The position numbers and the translations under genes were made by a program. Positions 25,798 to 35,066 of a DNA stretch of 64,000 nt are shown piece after piece. The stretch is from FEB-10 sp963710645. Its GTDB lineage: Bacteria; Acidobacteriota; Thermoanaerobaculia; Thermoanaerobaculales; Sulfomarinibacteraceae. Under the pieces are notes generated by a model. That model made no database searches. It had not been told where the DNA came from and saw only the letters and a program-made list of their open reading frames with translations. The stretch spans positions 1 through 64,000 of the forward strand of contig CAVQBD010000005.1 of NCBI GenBank assembly GCA_963710645.1, written 5' to 3'. Within the stretch, counting starts at the first letter, position 1. The number at the start of each line of letters is the position of its first letter.

Positions 25798-27504
25798 ATG
25801 GAAAAGATGAGACGAGCCGTTCGCGTTCGCCTGTTTGTTCTGTGCGTTATCGCGTTGGCTATTCCGCTGGCAGCGACCGCCCAGGAGCAGTTCACCGAGT
25901 GGGTGGAGATGCCCGATGGGGTGCTGCTCGCCACCGAGGTCTACCTCCCCGAGGGCGACGGGCCCTGGCCGGTGGTGCTGGTGAGGACACCCTACGGCAG
26001 GATGGACACCTCACAGATTCATGTCGGGCCACCGTCGATCTTCACAGACGACGGCTATGCCCACGTGGCGCAGGACACGCGTGGGACTGGAGAGTCCGAC
26101 GGCGAGTGGGACTATGCCAACGACAGTCTCGACGGCCACACGACTGTCGATTGGATCTCCGACCAGCCGTGGTGCGACGGCAACATCTCCATGGGTGGGA
26201 TGTCCGCCGGAGGCCAGACCACCTACGCCATGGCCCCCGAGGCGCCGAACACCGTCAATGCCCTGCGACCCGAGGCCGCCACCCCCGATTTCTTTCACCA
26301 CTCCGTGTACCAGGGCGGCGCCTTTCGTTGGGACCTCGCCGGCGAATGGATGGTGGACATGGGCTTCGAGGACCGCCTGGATGAAATTCTCGAGCATCGA
26401 TTTCTGGATGAGCTTTGGGAGCCGTACCAGTGGATTGACCACGCGGACGAAATCAACACCCCAATGCTCCACATCGGCGGCTGGTACGACATTCTCCTGC
26501 AAGGGGCCCTTGACGGATTCCGCACGTTTCAACACCAAGGTGGCGACGGTGCCCGGGGTCACCAGTATCTCGTAGTGGGTCCCTGGACCCACGGCTACTG
26601 GGGTGTCCATGGGCAGCCGGGGCTGAACTATCCGGACAACGCCACCCTGGATCTGGAGGCCATGCGAGCCGCCTTCAGGGACTACTGGCTCAAGGGCGAG
26701 CCCACCGGGGTCGACCATTGGCCGCCGGTCCAGGTCTATCTCATGGGCGACCCGGAAGAAGAGGGCGCTCCGGGGAATCAGTGGGTTGAATTGGACGACT
26801 GGCCGCCCTGGTCCTATGTGAAGCCCTGGTACCTGGATGCAAACGGTGGTTTGGAGGACACCCCGTCTCCAATCGGTTCGATCACCCTCACCATAGACCC
26901 AGATGATCACGTGACCACCAGGGGCGGGGCAAATCTCAGCGCCCCGTCGGGCCCTCTTCTGCAGTATTCGGTCGAGGATCGGGACGACGTGCTCACCTTC
27001 ACCTCCGAGGTGCTCGAGCAACCGGTGGCCATCATGGGCCCGGTCACCGCCCGAATCTGGATCCGGCCAGACACGACCGATCTGGACCTCAGCGTCCGGC
27101 TCTGCGACGTCTACCCCCAGGGCAGCTACCCGGTGGAAAAGTCGCGGATGGTCATCGACGGCATCCAGCGGGCACGGATGCGCTGCAGCGACGAGTACGA
27201 GTGTTTCTTGGAGCCCGGCGTCGCCACCGAGATCGAGGTGGATCTCTGGTCCACCGCCATCGTTTTCAACGCCGGCCACCAAATCCGAGTTTCCATCGCC
27301 GGCTCCAACTATCCCCGCTTCGAGGTCAACCCCAACCACGGCGGCGACCTCAACGGCGATGATCCACCCGTGATCGCCTACCCCGAGATCCTCTTCGGAC
27401 CCGACCACCCCTCCCGCATCCTTCTCCCGATCATCAAGTTGGGGATCCCCGATGGCCACGGCACACCCGGCGAGAATCCTTCGGCCGTTCCATCGAGTGA
27501 GTGA
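25798..27504 (+). CDS. Secreted CocE/NonD family (S15-like) hydrolase, copy 2, intact
   Basis: 568 residues; ATG with GGGAGGGATCC upstream. Signal peptide 1-28 (LAATAQEQ). Residues about 30-320 are an alpha/beta hydrolase with nucleophile S136 in GGMSAGGQ, D231 in GGWYDILL and H265 in GPWTHGYW, matching the Ser-Asp-His order of cocaine esterase and X-Pro dipeptidyl peptidases. Residues about 350-555 are the C-terminal jelly-roll (VAIMGPVTARIWI, GHQIRVSIAGSNYPRFEVN). The only undamaged copy of the three, and the only one with no beta-helix gene behind it: just about 30 bases homologous to that gene's upstream region remain. Substrate unknown (ester, amide or peptide). Confidence 0.93.
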   Translation: MEKMRRAVRVRLFVLCVIALAIPLAATAQEQFTEWVEMPDGVLLATEVYLPEGDGPWPVVLVRTPYGRMDTSQIHVGPPSIFTDDGYAHVAQDTRGTGESDGEWDYANDSLDGHTTVDWISDQPWCDGNISMGGMSAGGQTTYAMAPEAPNTVNALRPEAATPDFFHHSVYQGGAFRWDLAGEWMVDMGFEDRLDEILEHRFLDELWEPYQWIDHADEINTPMLHIGGWYDILLQGALDGFRTFQHQGGDGARGHQYLVVGPWTHGYWGVHGQPGLNYPDNATLDLEAMRAAFRDYWLKGEPTGVDHWPPVQVYLMGDPEEEGAPGNQWVELDDWPPWSYVKPWYLDANGGLEDTPSPIGSITLTIDPDDHVTTRGGANLSAPSGPLLQYSVEDRDDVLTFTSEVLEQPVAIMGPVTARIWIRPDTTDLDLSVRLCDVYPQGSYPVEKSRMVIDGIQRARMRCSDEYECFLEPGVATEIEVDLWSTAIVFNAGHQIRVSIAGSNYPRFEVNPNHGGDLNGDDPPVIAYPEILFGPDHPSRILLPIIKLGIPDGHGTPGENPSAVPSSE

Positions 27505-27547
27505 ACCGTGACCGAATCCACCGTCCGCCCTCGCCACATGAGTCCCA

Positions 27548-27627
27548 GGTACCAGGTCCTAGGATCTTGGGAAGTTGAACTTCCGACGACTTTGATCCAA
27601 CTTCCCAAGATCCTAGGACCTGGTACC
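27548..27627. repeat. Perfect 29-bp inverted repeat (hairpin) between hydrolase units 2 and 3
   Basis: Arms 27548-27576 and 27599-27627 are exact reverse complements (GGTACCAGGTCCTAGGATCT... ) around a 22-bp loop. It sits where unit 2 lost its beta-helix gene. Related CCTAGGACCTGG.ACCGGAAAAAG sequence stands before unit 1 as well (about 22269-22292), without the left arm. Confidence 0.9.
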
Positions 27628-27656
27628 GGAAAAAGATTCCGCACATTTTCTTCATG

Positions 27657-27715
27657 TTTTCTTCATGACAAATCTCATCTCGGAACATAGGTTGTAAGAA
27701 ACCGGGGAGGGATCC
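27657..27715 (+). promoter_or_regulatory. Conserved 59-nt leader of hydrolase unit 3
   Basis: Same block as in units 1 and 2, ending GGGAGGGATCC before the ATG. Confidence 0.6.
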
Positions 27716-30700
27716 ATGGAGAAAATGAGACGAGCCTTTCGCGTTCGGCTGCTAGTTCTGTGCGCCATTGCGTTGGCAGTTCCGCTGGCGGCGACGGCCC
27801 AGGAGCAGTTCACCGAGTGGGTGGAGATGCCAGATGGCGTTTTGCTCGCTACCGAGGTCTACCTCCCCGAGGGTGACGGGCCATGGCCGGTTGTACTGGT
27901 GAGGACACCCTACGGCCGAATGTTCACCGGCCAGATTCATGTGGGTCCGCCGTCGCTTTACACCGAGGATGGCTACGCCCACGTGGCGCAGGATGCCCGC
28001 GGTACCGGTTGTACCGACGATTCTTGCGGCGTGTGGGACTATGCTGAAGATCCCCTCGACGGCCGCACCACCGTGGACTGGATCACGGATCAGTGGTGGT
28101 GCGACGGCAACATCGAGATGGGTGGCATGTCCGCAGGCGGCATCGTCACCTATGCCCTGGCCCCCGGGGCGCCGGCGGCGGTCAAGGCGCTCCGTCCCGA
28201 GGCCGCGACCTCCGACCACGGCCACCAATCCTGGTATCAGGGCGGCGCTTTTCGGTGGGCTCTCATGGGGCGATGGATGACTGACATGGGATTCGAGGAT
28301 CAGCTCGAGGAAATCCTCCAGCACCGCCTCCGCGACGAATTTTGGGAGCCCTACCAGTGGATCGACCATGCGGCCGAGGTCAACACCCCAATGCTCCACA
28401 TCGGCGGCTGGTACGACGTCTACTCCCAGGCGGCGTTCGACGGTTTTCAGACCTTCCAGCACCAGGGCGGCGACGGCGCTCGCGGGAACCAATTCCTCAT
28501 CGTGGGTCCTTGGACTCACATGGATTGGGGTGTCAGTGAGCAGCCGGGTCTGACCTATCCCGACAACGCCACCCTGGATCTGGACGCCGTACGAGCAGCC
28601 TTCAGAGATTACTGGCTCAAGGGAGAACCCACCGGTGTCGACCAGTGGCCTCCGGTCCAGGTCTACCTCATGGGCGCCGTGGCCGAGGACGAACCGAACG
28701 CCCCGGGGAACCGGTGGGTCGAGCTGGACGACTGGCCGCCCTGGTCATATGTGAAGCCCTGGTACCTCGATGCCAACGGCGGCTTGGCGGACACCCCGGC
28801 TCCATACGGCGCGATCACCCTCACCATGGACCCCGACCATGCGGTGCCGACAAGGGGCGGGGGAAATGCGTTCACCGCCAGGGGCCCACAGCTGCAATAC
28901 ACAGCCGAAGACCGGGACGACGTGCTCACCTTCACTTCCGAAGTGCTCGAGCAGCCGGTGGCCATTATGGGTCCCGTCACCGCCAGCATCTGGATCCGGC
29001 CCGACACCCCGGATCTGGACCTCAGCGTCCGGCTGTGCGACGTCTATCCGCAGGGTCAGAATTTTGTTGAGCAATCCCGCATCGTCATCGATGGCATCCA
29101 ACGGGCGCGCATGCGCTGCGGCGACAACCGCGAGTGTTTCCTAGAGCCCGGTGTGGCCACCGAGATCGAGGTGGATCTCTGGTCCACCGCCATCGTCTTC
29201 AACGCCGGCCACCAGATCCGGGTCTCCATCGCCGGCTCCAACTACCCCCGCTTCGAGGTCAACCCCAACCACGGCGGCGACCTCAACGGCGACGACCCGG
29301 CGGTGATCGCCTACCCGGAGATCCTCTTCGGCCCGAACCACCCTTCCCGCATCCTGCTCCCGATCATCCGGTTGGAGGACATCCAGGTCCGCGGCACGCC
29401 CGGGGAGCCATCCTCTGACAGTGCCTTCAAGCGAGTGACCCGTGATCGAATCCACTCTCCTCTCTCGCCCAAATACACCCACTGCAGGGAGAATCATCAT
29501 GCGTCGATCGACTGTTTGGTTTTTTGTCTGCGCCGTTCTGGTAATGGGCACCGGATCCGCCTGGGCCCGAGCCTTCATCTCCGTCACGACGACCGAACAG
29601 GGCATCACTCCCGATGGATTGTGTTCGTTGGCCGAGGCCATCGAGAACGCCAACGCCGACGAAAATGTCCACCTGGATTGTTTTGTGCCGGACACGCATA
29701 CAGCCACACCGATGAGATCAACCTGGGAGACGGTCAGACCTACACCCTCCACAGCCCGTTCGGCAATGACTATGGGCTTCCCACGGCGCGGTTGGGGCTG
29801 TATATCTGGGGCAACGGATCGACCATCGAGCGCGCGGACGGCGCACCGCCCTTCGGGATCTTGAAGGGACAAAGTATGAACCTGACTGACCTCACGATCC
29901 GCAATGCCGCCGGGCAGCCCGCGGTCTCTGCCAGCCGGAGTCTCATCCTGTCGAGATGCGTGATCACGAACAACGAGATCGGGATCGAGTTTCACGGCGA
30001 CCGCGGCTTGCAGGTCTTGGACAGCACGGTGAGGGGCAACGGGACCGGATTCGTCAATGAATGCCCCTGGCCCTCCCCGAGCTCCATCAGCGTCTCAATC
30101 GACAGCTCGACATTCACGAGCAACAGACCCGGCGGTGGGGTGGCGTTTCTGGGCTGCACCGAATCCTCGAGCTTGACCGTCATCAACAGCACCTTCAGCT
30201 CCAACGCCGCCCCCGAGGGTGGAGCGGTGTCGGTCAAGGATGGTCGCCTTTTCATGAAGCAATGCACCATCGTCAACAACAGGGCCTACACCCAGGGCGG
30301 CGGCATCCATGCCGACGGTTCCGATGTCGAGGTGAGGGGGAGCATCGTTGCGCAGAACACCGGTCTGAACTGCAGCATCTCAGAGAACTCGACTATGACG
30401 TCCGCGGGGTACAACATCACGGATGACGATTGGTGTGGATTCGACAGTGCCACCGACATGAGCGTCACCGATCCCATGCTGTCCGAGCTCGACTACTGGG
30501 GTGGGCCAACGCTCACCCATATGCCGTTCGAGGGCAGCCCGGCCATCGACATGGGGGGGCCGTACTGCGACCGTCTGGACCAGCGGGGGTATTCGCGGCC
30601 CGCCGACGGTGACGGTGATGGGACGAAGGCGTGCGATTGCGGGGCAGTGGAGTTCGAGTCAAAACCGCCGCTCGAAGATCAACGCAACCCAGTGGATCCG

Positions 30701-30724
30701 GGACCACCGCCTTCCTACGATTGA
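27716..30724 (+). CDS. CocE/NonD hydrolase copy 3, open frame running on into the beta-helix gene
   Basis: 1002-codon open frame. Residues 1-565 are a complete secreted CocE-type hydrolase (signal peptide, GGMSAGG, GGWYDVY, GPWTH, jelly roll). In copies 1 and 2 the frame stops after about PSSE; here a small indel in the tail (about 29403-29420) moves the TGA out of frame. The frame then reads out-of-phase through the start of the beta-helix gene (low-complexity Arg/His-rich residues about 575-655) and, because that gene itself has a shift near 29695, rejoins its true frame at HTDEINLGDGQTYTLHS. The result would be a hydrolase-beta-helix fusion. It may be real, a decayed locus, or the product of two sequencing indels. 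Confidence 0.75.
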   Translation: MEKMRRAFRVRLLVLCAIALAVPLAATAQEQFTEWVEMPDGVLLATEVYLPEGDGPWPVVLVRTPYGRMFTGQIHVGPPSLYTEDGYAHVAQDARGTGCTDDSCGVWDYAEDPLDGRTTVDWITDQWWCDGNIEMGGMSAGGIVTYALAPGAPAAVKALRPEAATSDHGHQSWYQGGAFRWALMGRWMTDMGFEDQLEEILQHRLRDEFWEPYQWIDHAAEVNTPMLHIGGWYDVYSQAAFDGFQTFQHQGGDGARGNQFLIVGPWTHMDWGVSEQPGLTYPDNATLDLDAVRAAFRDYWLKGEPTGVDQWPPVQVYLMGAVAEDEPNAPGNRWVELDDWPPWSYVKPWYLDANGGLADTPAPYGAITLTMDPDHAVPTRGGGNAFTARGPQLQYTAEDRDDVLTFTSEVLEQPVAIMGPVTASIWIRPDTPDLDLSVRLCDVYPQGQNFVEQSRIVIDGIQRARMRCGDNRECFLEPGVATEIEVDLWSTAIVFNAGHQIRVSIAGSNYPRFEVNPNHGGDLNGDDPAVIAYPEILFGPNHPSRILLPIIRLEDIQVRGTPGEPSSDSAFKRVTRDRIHSPLSPKYTHCRENHHASIDCLVFCLRRSGNGHRIRLGPSLHLRHDDRTGHHSRWIVFVGRGHRERQRRRKCPPGLFCAGHAYSHTDEINLGDGQTYTLHSPFGNDYGLPTARLGLYIWGNGSTIERADGAPPFGILKGQSMNLTDLTIRNAAGQPAVSASRSLILSRCVITNNEIGIEFHGDRGLQVLDSTVRGNGTGFVNECPWPSPSSISVSIDSSTFTSNRPGGGVAFLGCTESSSLTVINSTFSSNAAPEGGAVSVKDGRLFMKQCTIVNNRAYTQGGGIHADGSDVEVRGSIVAQNTGLNCSISENSTMTSAGYNITDDDWCGFDSATDMSVTDPMLSELDYWGGPTLTHMPFEGSPAIDMGGPYCDRLDQRGYSRPADGDGDGTKACDCGAVEFESKPPLEDQRNPVDPGPPPSYD
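29499..30724 (+). pseudogene. CSLREA beta-helix gene, copy 2, frameshifted
   Basis: By comparison with copy 1 the gene starts at the ATG at 29499 (MRRSTVWFFVCAVLVMGTGS, signal peptide), has the block DGLCSLAEAIENANADE, then shifts frame near 29690-29705 from VPDTHT into HTDEINLGDGQTY. The rest encodes beta-helix turns (LTDLTIRNAAG, VINSTFSSNAAPEGGAVSV) and ends DQRGYSRPADGDGDG...CDCGAVE. The downstream part is in frame with hydrolase copy 3, see that entry. Confidence 0.75.
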
Positions 30725-30749
30725 CTTCGACTGAATGGAAAGGTGCAGC

Positions 30750-30829
30750 TCATTCGTCTGCGATGTCGGTGACGTGGGAGGCCACGACCTGCCAGGCGCC
30801 CTGACGGTTGGTGTAGACGTTCAAAAAAA
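30750..30829 (-). pseudogene. Remnant of a SnoaL/DUF4440-like C-terminus
   Basis: The minus strand reads LNVYTNRQGAWQVVASHVTDI and a stop at 30750. This is the characteristic last strand of SnoaL/NTF2-like (DUF4440) proteins. Nothing upstream continues the domain; the tRNA terminator directly precedes it. Probably a leftover of a deleted gene. Confidence 0.45.
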
Positions 30830-30853
30830 CCGGCCCGGCGGGACCGAGCCGGT
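30823..30853 (-). terminator. Terminator of tRNA-Thr
   Basis: On the minus strand ACCGGCTCGG and CCGGGCCGGT (one T-G wobble) form a 10-bp stem with a 5-base loop followed by T7. Lies 12 bases after the tRNA. Confidence 0.85.
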
Positions 30854-30865
30854 GGGTGGCGCTGC

Positions 30866-30940
30866 TGGAGCCAACGGTCGGATTTGAACCGACGACCTAG
30901 GCATTACGAATGCCTTGCTCTACCCCTGAGCTACGTTGGC
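30866..30940 (-). tRNA. tRNA-Thr (anticodon CGT), CCA encoded
   Basis: Cloverleaf by eye: acceptor GCCAACG/CGTTGGC, D arm AGCTCAGGGGTAGAGC, anticodon stem AGGCA/TGCCT with loop TTCGTAA (anticodon CGT, reads ACG), T arm GTCGG-TTCAAAT-CCGAC, discriminator T, then an encoded CCA. Length 75 with CCA. Confidence 0.96.
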
Positions 30941-31067
30941 ACCGCGCGAAAATACCAGGAAGGGCCGCCACTGACAAGGAGATTGGTTCACCCGAGGTCG
31001 GTCCCCGAGCCCGGGATGAACGAAGATCGAAGGACCAAGAACGAAGACCCCCTCCCACCCGGTGTAG

Positions 31068-31098
31068 AAGGTGTAGAAGGTGTAGAAGGTGTAGAAAG
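31068..31098. repeat. 9-bp tandem array (GTGTAGAAG)
   Basis: Three to four GTGTAGAAG units; a related GTGTGGAAG array is at 358-392. One of the few arrays whose period is not 7. Confidence 0.8.
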
Positions 31099-31114
31099 GC
31101 GCGCTGGGCGGGCG

Positions 31115-31194
31115 TGCCACTTCTGACACTTTCGGGAGATTTTGGGTTGGTTCCTCGGATGTTGCTGGGTCCCGGACAGTGTCAGGGGTGGTAA
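31115..31194. repeat. TGCCAC...GTGGTA hairpin element, copy 2
   Basis: TGCCACTTCTGACA ... TGTCAGGGGTGGTA with inner arms TTTCGGGA and TCCCGGACA, preceded by GGGCGGGCG as in the other copies. Confidence 0.82.
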
Positions 31195-31233
31195 CCACGG
31201 GGAGCGCGTTGGGAGAAAGTCGCGTCCCTCGGA

Positions 31234-31310
31234 GGTGCCTGGCATCCCGATTCGCCGAGGTCGACAAACCGATTCGACCTGCTGAAGCGAATCGGCGTGC
31301 CTGGCACCCT
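31234..31310. repeat. GGTGCC palindrome element, diverged copy
   Basis: Ends GGTGCCTGGCATCCCGATTCG and CGAATCGGCGTGCCTGGCACC; internal CGATTCGCCGAGG/GCGAATCGG are inverted. Same architecture, sequence closer to the copy at 53657. Confidence 0.7.
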
Positions 31311-31376
31311 CACGGGAAGCGCGACCGAAGCATCGGCGCGACGAAGTCGGCACATCGAACCGAACGAGAGGAACTC

Positions 31377-31640
31377 GTGGCGCAGCCGTCTCGGCTGCAC
31401 TCCCGACCTTGGTAGTGCGGGCCCCCGGCCTGCATTCGTGCGTTGAATTGAGGTCAAAAATGCAGCCGAGACGACTGCTTTACAAAATGGCCTAAATTGT
31501 GCGGCGAGGCTGCTGAAGCTGTCATCCTGAGCGAGGGAGCCATGCTACCGAGTCGAAGGATCTGGGCGGGTGGGTATTTGCAGTTGCCTACCCCCTCCCA
31601 GGTTCTTCGACTCGGCCCTACGGGCCTCGCTCAGAATGAC
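31377..31640. repeat. 264-bp direct repeat, left copy
   Basis: Starts GTGGCGCAGCCGTCTCGGCTG, contains ACAAAATGGCCTAAATTGTG and the GTCATCCTGAGCGAG palindrome (31521-31640). The right copy at 32987-33250 has the same length and flanks the phosphoesterase gene. Confidence 0.88.
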
Positions 31641-31670
31641 ATGAGGGATGATCCGGGTGGGCCGGTGGGA

Positions 31671-31709
31671 ATTCAAAACTCAAAACTCAGAATTGAGAAT
31701 TGAGAATTC
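31671..31709. repeat. Heptanucleotide array (CAAAACT / GAATTGA)
   Basis: TCAAAAC units followed by AATTGAG units, 7-bp period; a diverged counterpart is at 33329-33362. Confidence 0.75.
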
Positions 31710-31770
31710 GGGTACCAGGTCGGGCGGGGGATCCGGCAATATCCGACGCTCCCACACCGTTTCCTCTACG

Positions 31771-32922
31771 ATGAGTTCGCCCATGCGCTTCGCCATCTTC
31801 CTCACCGTGGCCCTGACCATCTGGTTGCTCCAGCACCTCTACGTGGGCTGGAGACTGTGGTCGGTGCCGGTGCTCCACTCCCCAGCCGGTCACCGCACCC
31901 TGCTGGCGGCGCTGGCCATCGGCTTCCTGAGCTATCCGCTGGGCCGCATCTTCTACGGGATCGGCTGGCACGTCGTTGGCCGGGCCCTCGAGTACGCGGG
32001 CGCGGTCTGGATGGGCACGCTCTTTCTGTTGCTGGCCTTCCTGGTCATGGTGGACGTGGTCACCCTTGGCGGCTGGCTGCTACGACCGTGGGTGGGGACT
32101 CTGCGAACCGCTGCGATGGCTTTGGCCCTGCTGGCCGCCACTTTCGGTTTCGTGAGCGCTCGAACGGGTCCGCGAACCGTTCGACTCGAGGTCCCCATCG
32201 CCAACCTGCCACCCTCTGCCGATGGTTTCACCATCGCCCACCTCTCGGACGTCCACCTCGGCACCATCCTCGGTCCGAGCTTTCTCGAGCGGCTCATCGA
32301 GCGCACCCACGAACTCGGGCCCGATGTGGTGGCCATCACCGGTGACCTGGTGGACGGCGACGCCGGTGTGGTGGAGGAGATGGTGCCCCTGCTCGGCACC
32401 CTGAAAGCCCCGGGCGGCGTCTATGCGGTGCTCGGCAACCACGAGTACTACGCCGGCCGCGAGAGGTCCCGCGCCCTGCTCGCCAACGCGGACTTCGTGG
32501 TCCTCGACAACCAGGCCCACGAGCTGCAGCCAGGGCTATATATCGCCGGAATTCCCGACGCGCGCGGCTCGGCCCAGACCGGGGCCGCGGAGGCGGATCT
32601 CGGGCTGGCCCTCGAAAACATCGATCCCGGAGCGGCAGTGGTCCTGCTCCAGCACGCACCGGAGCAGGAGCGGCGGGCCGCCGACGCCGGGGTGGACCTG
32701 ATGCTCAACGGCCACACCCACGGCGGCCAGCTTTGGCCCTTCCACTACCTCGTCCGGAAGGCCTATCCAAACTACGCCGGGGTTTACCAGGTTGGTCCCA
32801 TGACCCAGGTGGTGAGCCGGGGATCGGGCCAGTGGGGACCGCCCATGCGGTTTCTCGCCCCGTCGGAGATCATCTTGATCACGCTACGCCGCAGCAACGG
32901 ACAGGAGAGCCTCAACCGCTGA
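31771..32922 (+). CDS. Membrane-anchored metallophosphoesterase (YkuE/YaeI-like)
   Basis: 383 residues from the ATG at 31771 (MSSPMRFAIFL; the ATG at 31783 is also possible). Four to five membrane helices in residues 1-130, then a calcineurin-like phosphoesterase domain with HLSDVHLG, TGDLVDGD, LGNHEYY and GHTHGGQLWP supplying the two-metal site. YaeI/YkuE relatives hydrolyse phosphodiester bonds, some acting on UDP-diacylglucosamine-like or lipid substrates, but the target here is not known. The gene is flanked by the two 264-bp repeats. Confidence 0.9.
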   Translation: MSSPMRFAIFLTVALTIWLLQHLYVGWRLWSVPVLHSPAGHRTLLAALAIGFLSYPLGRIFYGIGWHVVGRALEYAGAVWMGTLFLLLAFLVMVDVVTLGGWLLRPWVGTLRTAAMALALLAATFGFVSARTGPRTVRLEVPIANLPPSADGFTIAHLSDVHLGTILGPSFLERLIERTHELGPDVVAITGDLVDGDAGVVEEMVPLLGTLKAPGGVYAVLGNHEYYAGRERSRALLANADFVVLDNQAHELQPGLYIAGIPDARGSAQTGAAEADLGLALENIDPGAAVVLLQHAPEQERRAADAGVDLMLNGHTHGGQLWPFHYLVRKAYPNYAGVYQVGPMTQVVSRGSGQWGPPMRFLAPSEIILITLRRSNGQESLNR

Positions 32923-32986
32923 GCCCGCGCCGGCGCTGAGGACGATCGAAGGACGAAGAACGAAGACCCCTACCCGCGACCTCTTT

Positions 32987-33250
32987 GTAGCGCAGCCGTC
33001 TCGGCTGCAATCCCGACCTTGGTAGTGCGGGCCTCTGACCTGCATTTGTGTGACCGTTCAAAACCAGAACTGCAGGCGGGACGCCTGCTTTACAAAATGG
33101 CCTAAATTGTGCGGCGAGGCTGCTGAAGCTGTCATCCTGAGCGAGGGAGCCATGCTACCGAGTCGAAGGATCTGGGCGGGAGGGTATTTGCAGTTGCCTA
33201 CCCCCTCCCAGATTCTTCGACTCGGCCCTGCGGGCCTCGCTCAGAATGAC
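32987..33250. repeat. 264-bp direct repeat, right copy
   Basis: Matches 31377-31640 along its full length with scattered differences, most in the segment after TGCGGGCC. Includes the GTCATCCTGAGCGAG palindrome at 33131-33250. Confidence 0.88.
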
Positions 33251-33400
33251 AATAACGGCGGCCTCCTGGACGCTCCCCGAAATCTTGCATCCTGCATCTT
33301 GGATCTTGGATTCAGGTGGGCCGGGGGAAATTCAAAACTCAAAATTCAGAATTAAAAATTCGGGTTCTTCGGGTGGGCGGGAGCTGCCTCCTGCTCCCCT

Positions 33401-34965
<1,565 letters not shown>

Positions 34966-35066
34966 CGGTCATGGTAGTCGATCCGCCGTCGCCGGGCCCA
35001 TCTCCGCCCCCGCTCGGCTCATCTCGTGGCGCGTGTGCTATTTTTCCCCTTCTTGGAGGGCTCTTG

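Larger units (their letters stand above)
30941..31770. other. Long repeat-filled spacer
   Basis: About 830 bases without a supported gene. In order: 9-mer array GTGTAGAAG (31068-31098), TGCCAC hairpin (31115-31194), diverged GGTGCC element (31234-31310), first copy of a 264-bp repeat (31377-31640) which includes a GTCATCCTGAGCGAG palindrome, and a heptamer array (31671-31709). Confidence 0.7.

Noticed and set aside
26011..27537. 508-codon minus-strand open frame
   Set aside because: Antisense of hydrolase copy 2; similar shadows appear opposite copies 1 and 3, as expected for duplicated sequence.
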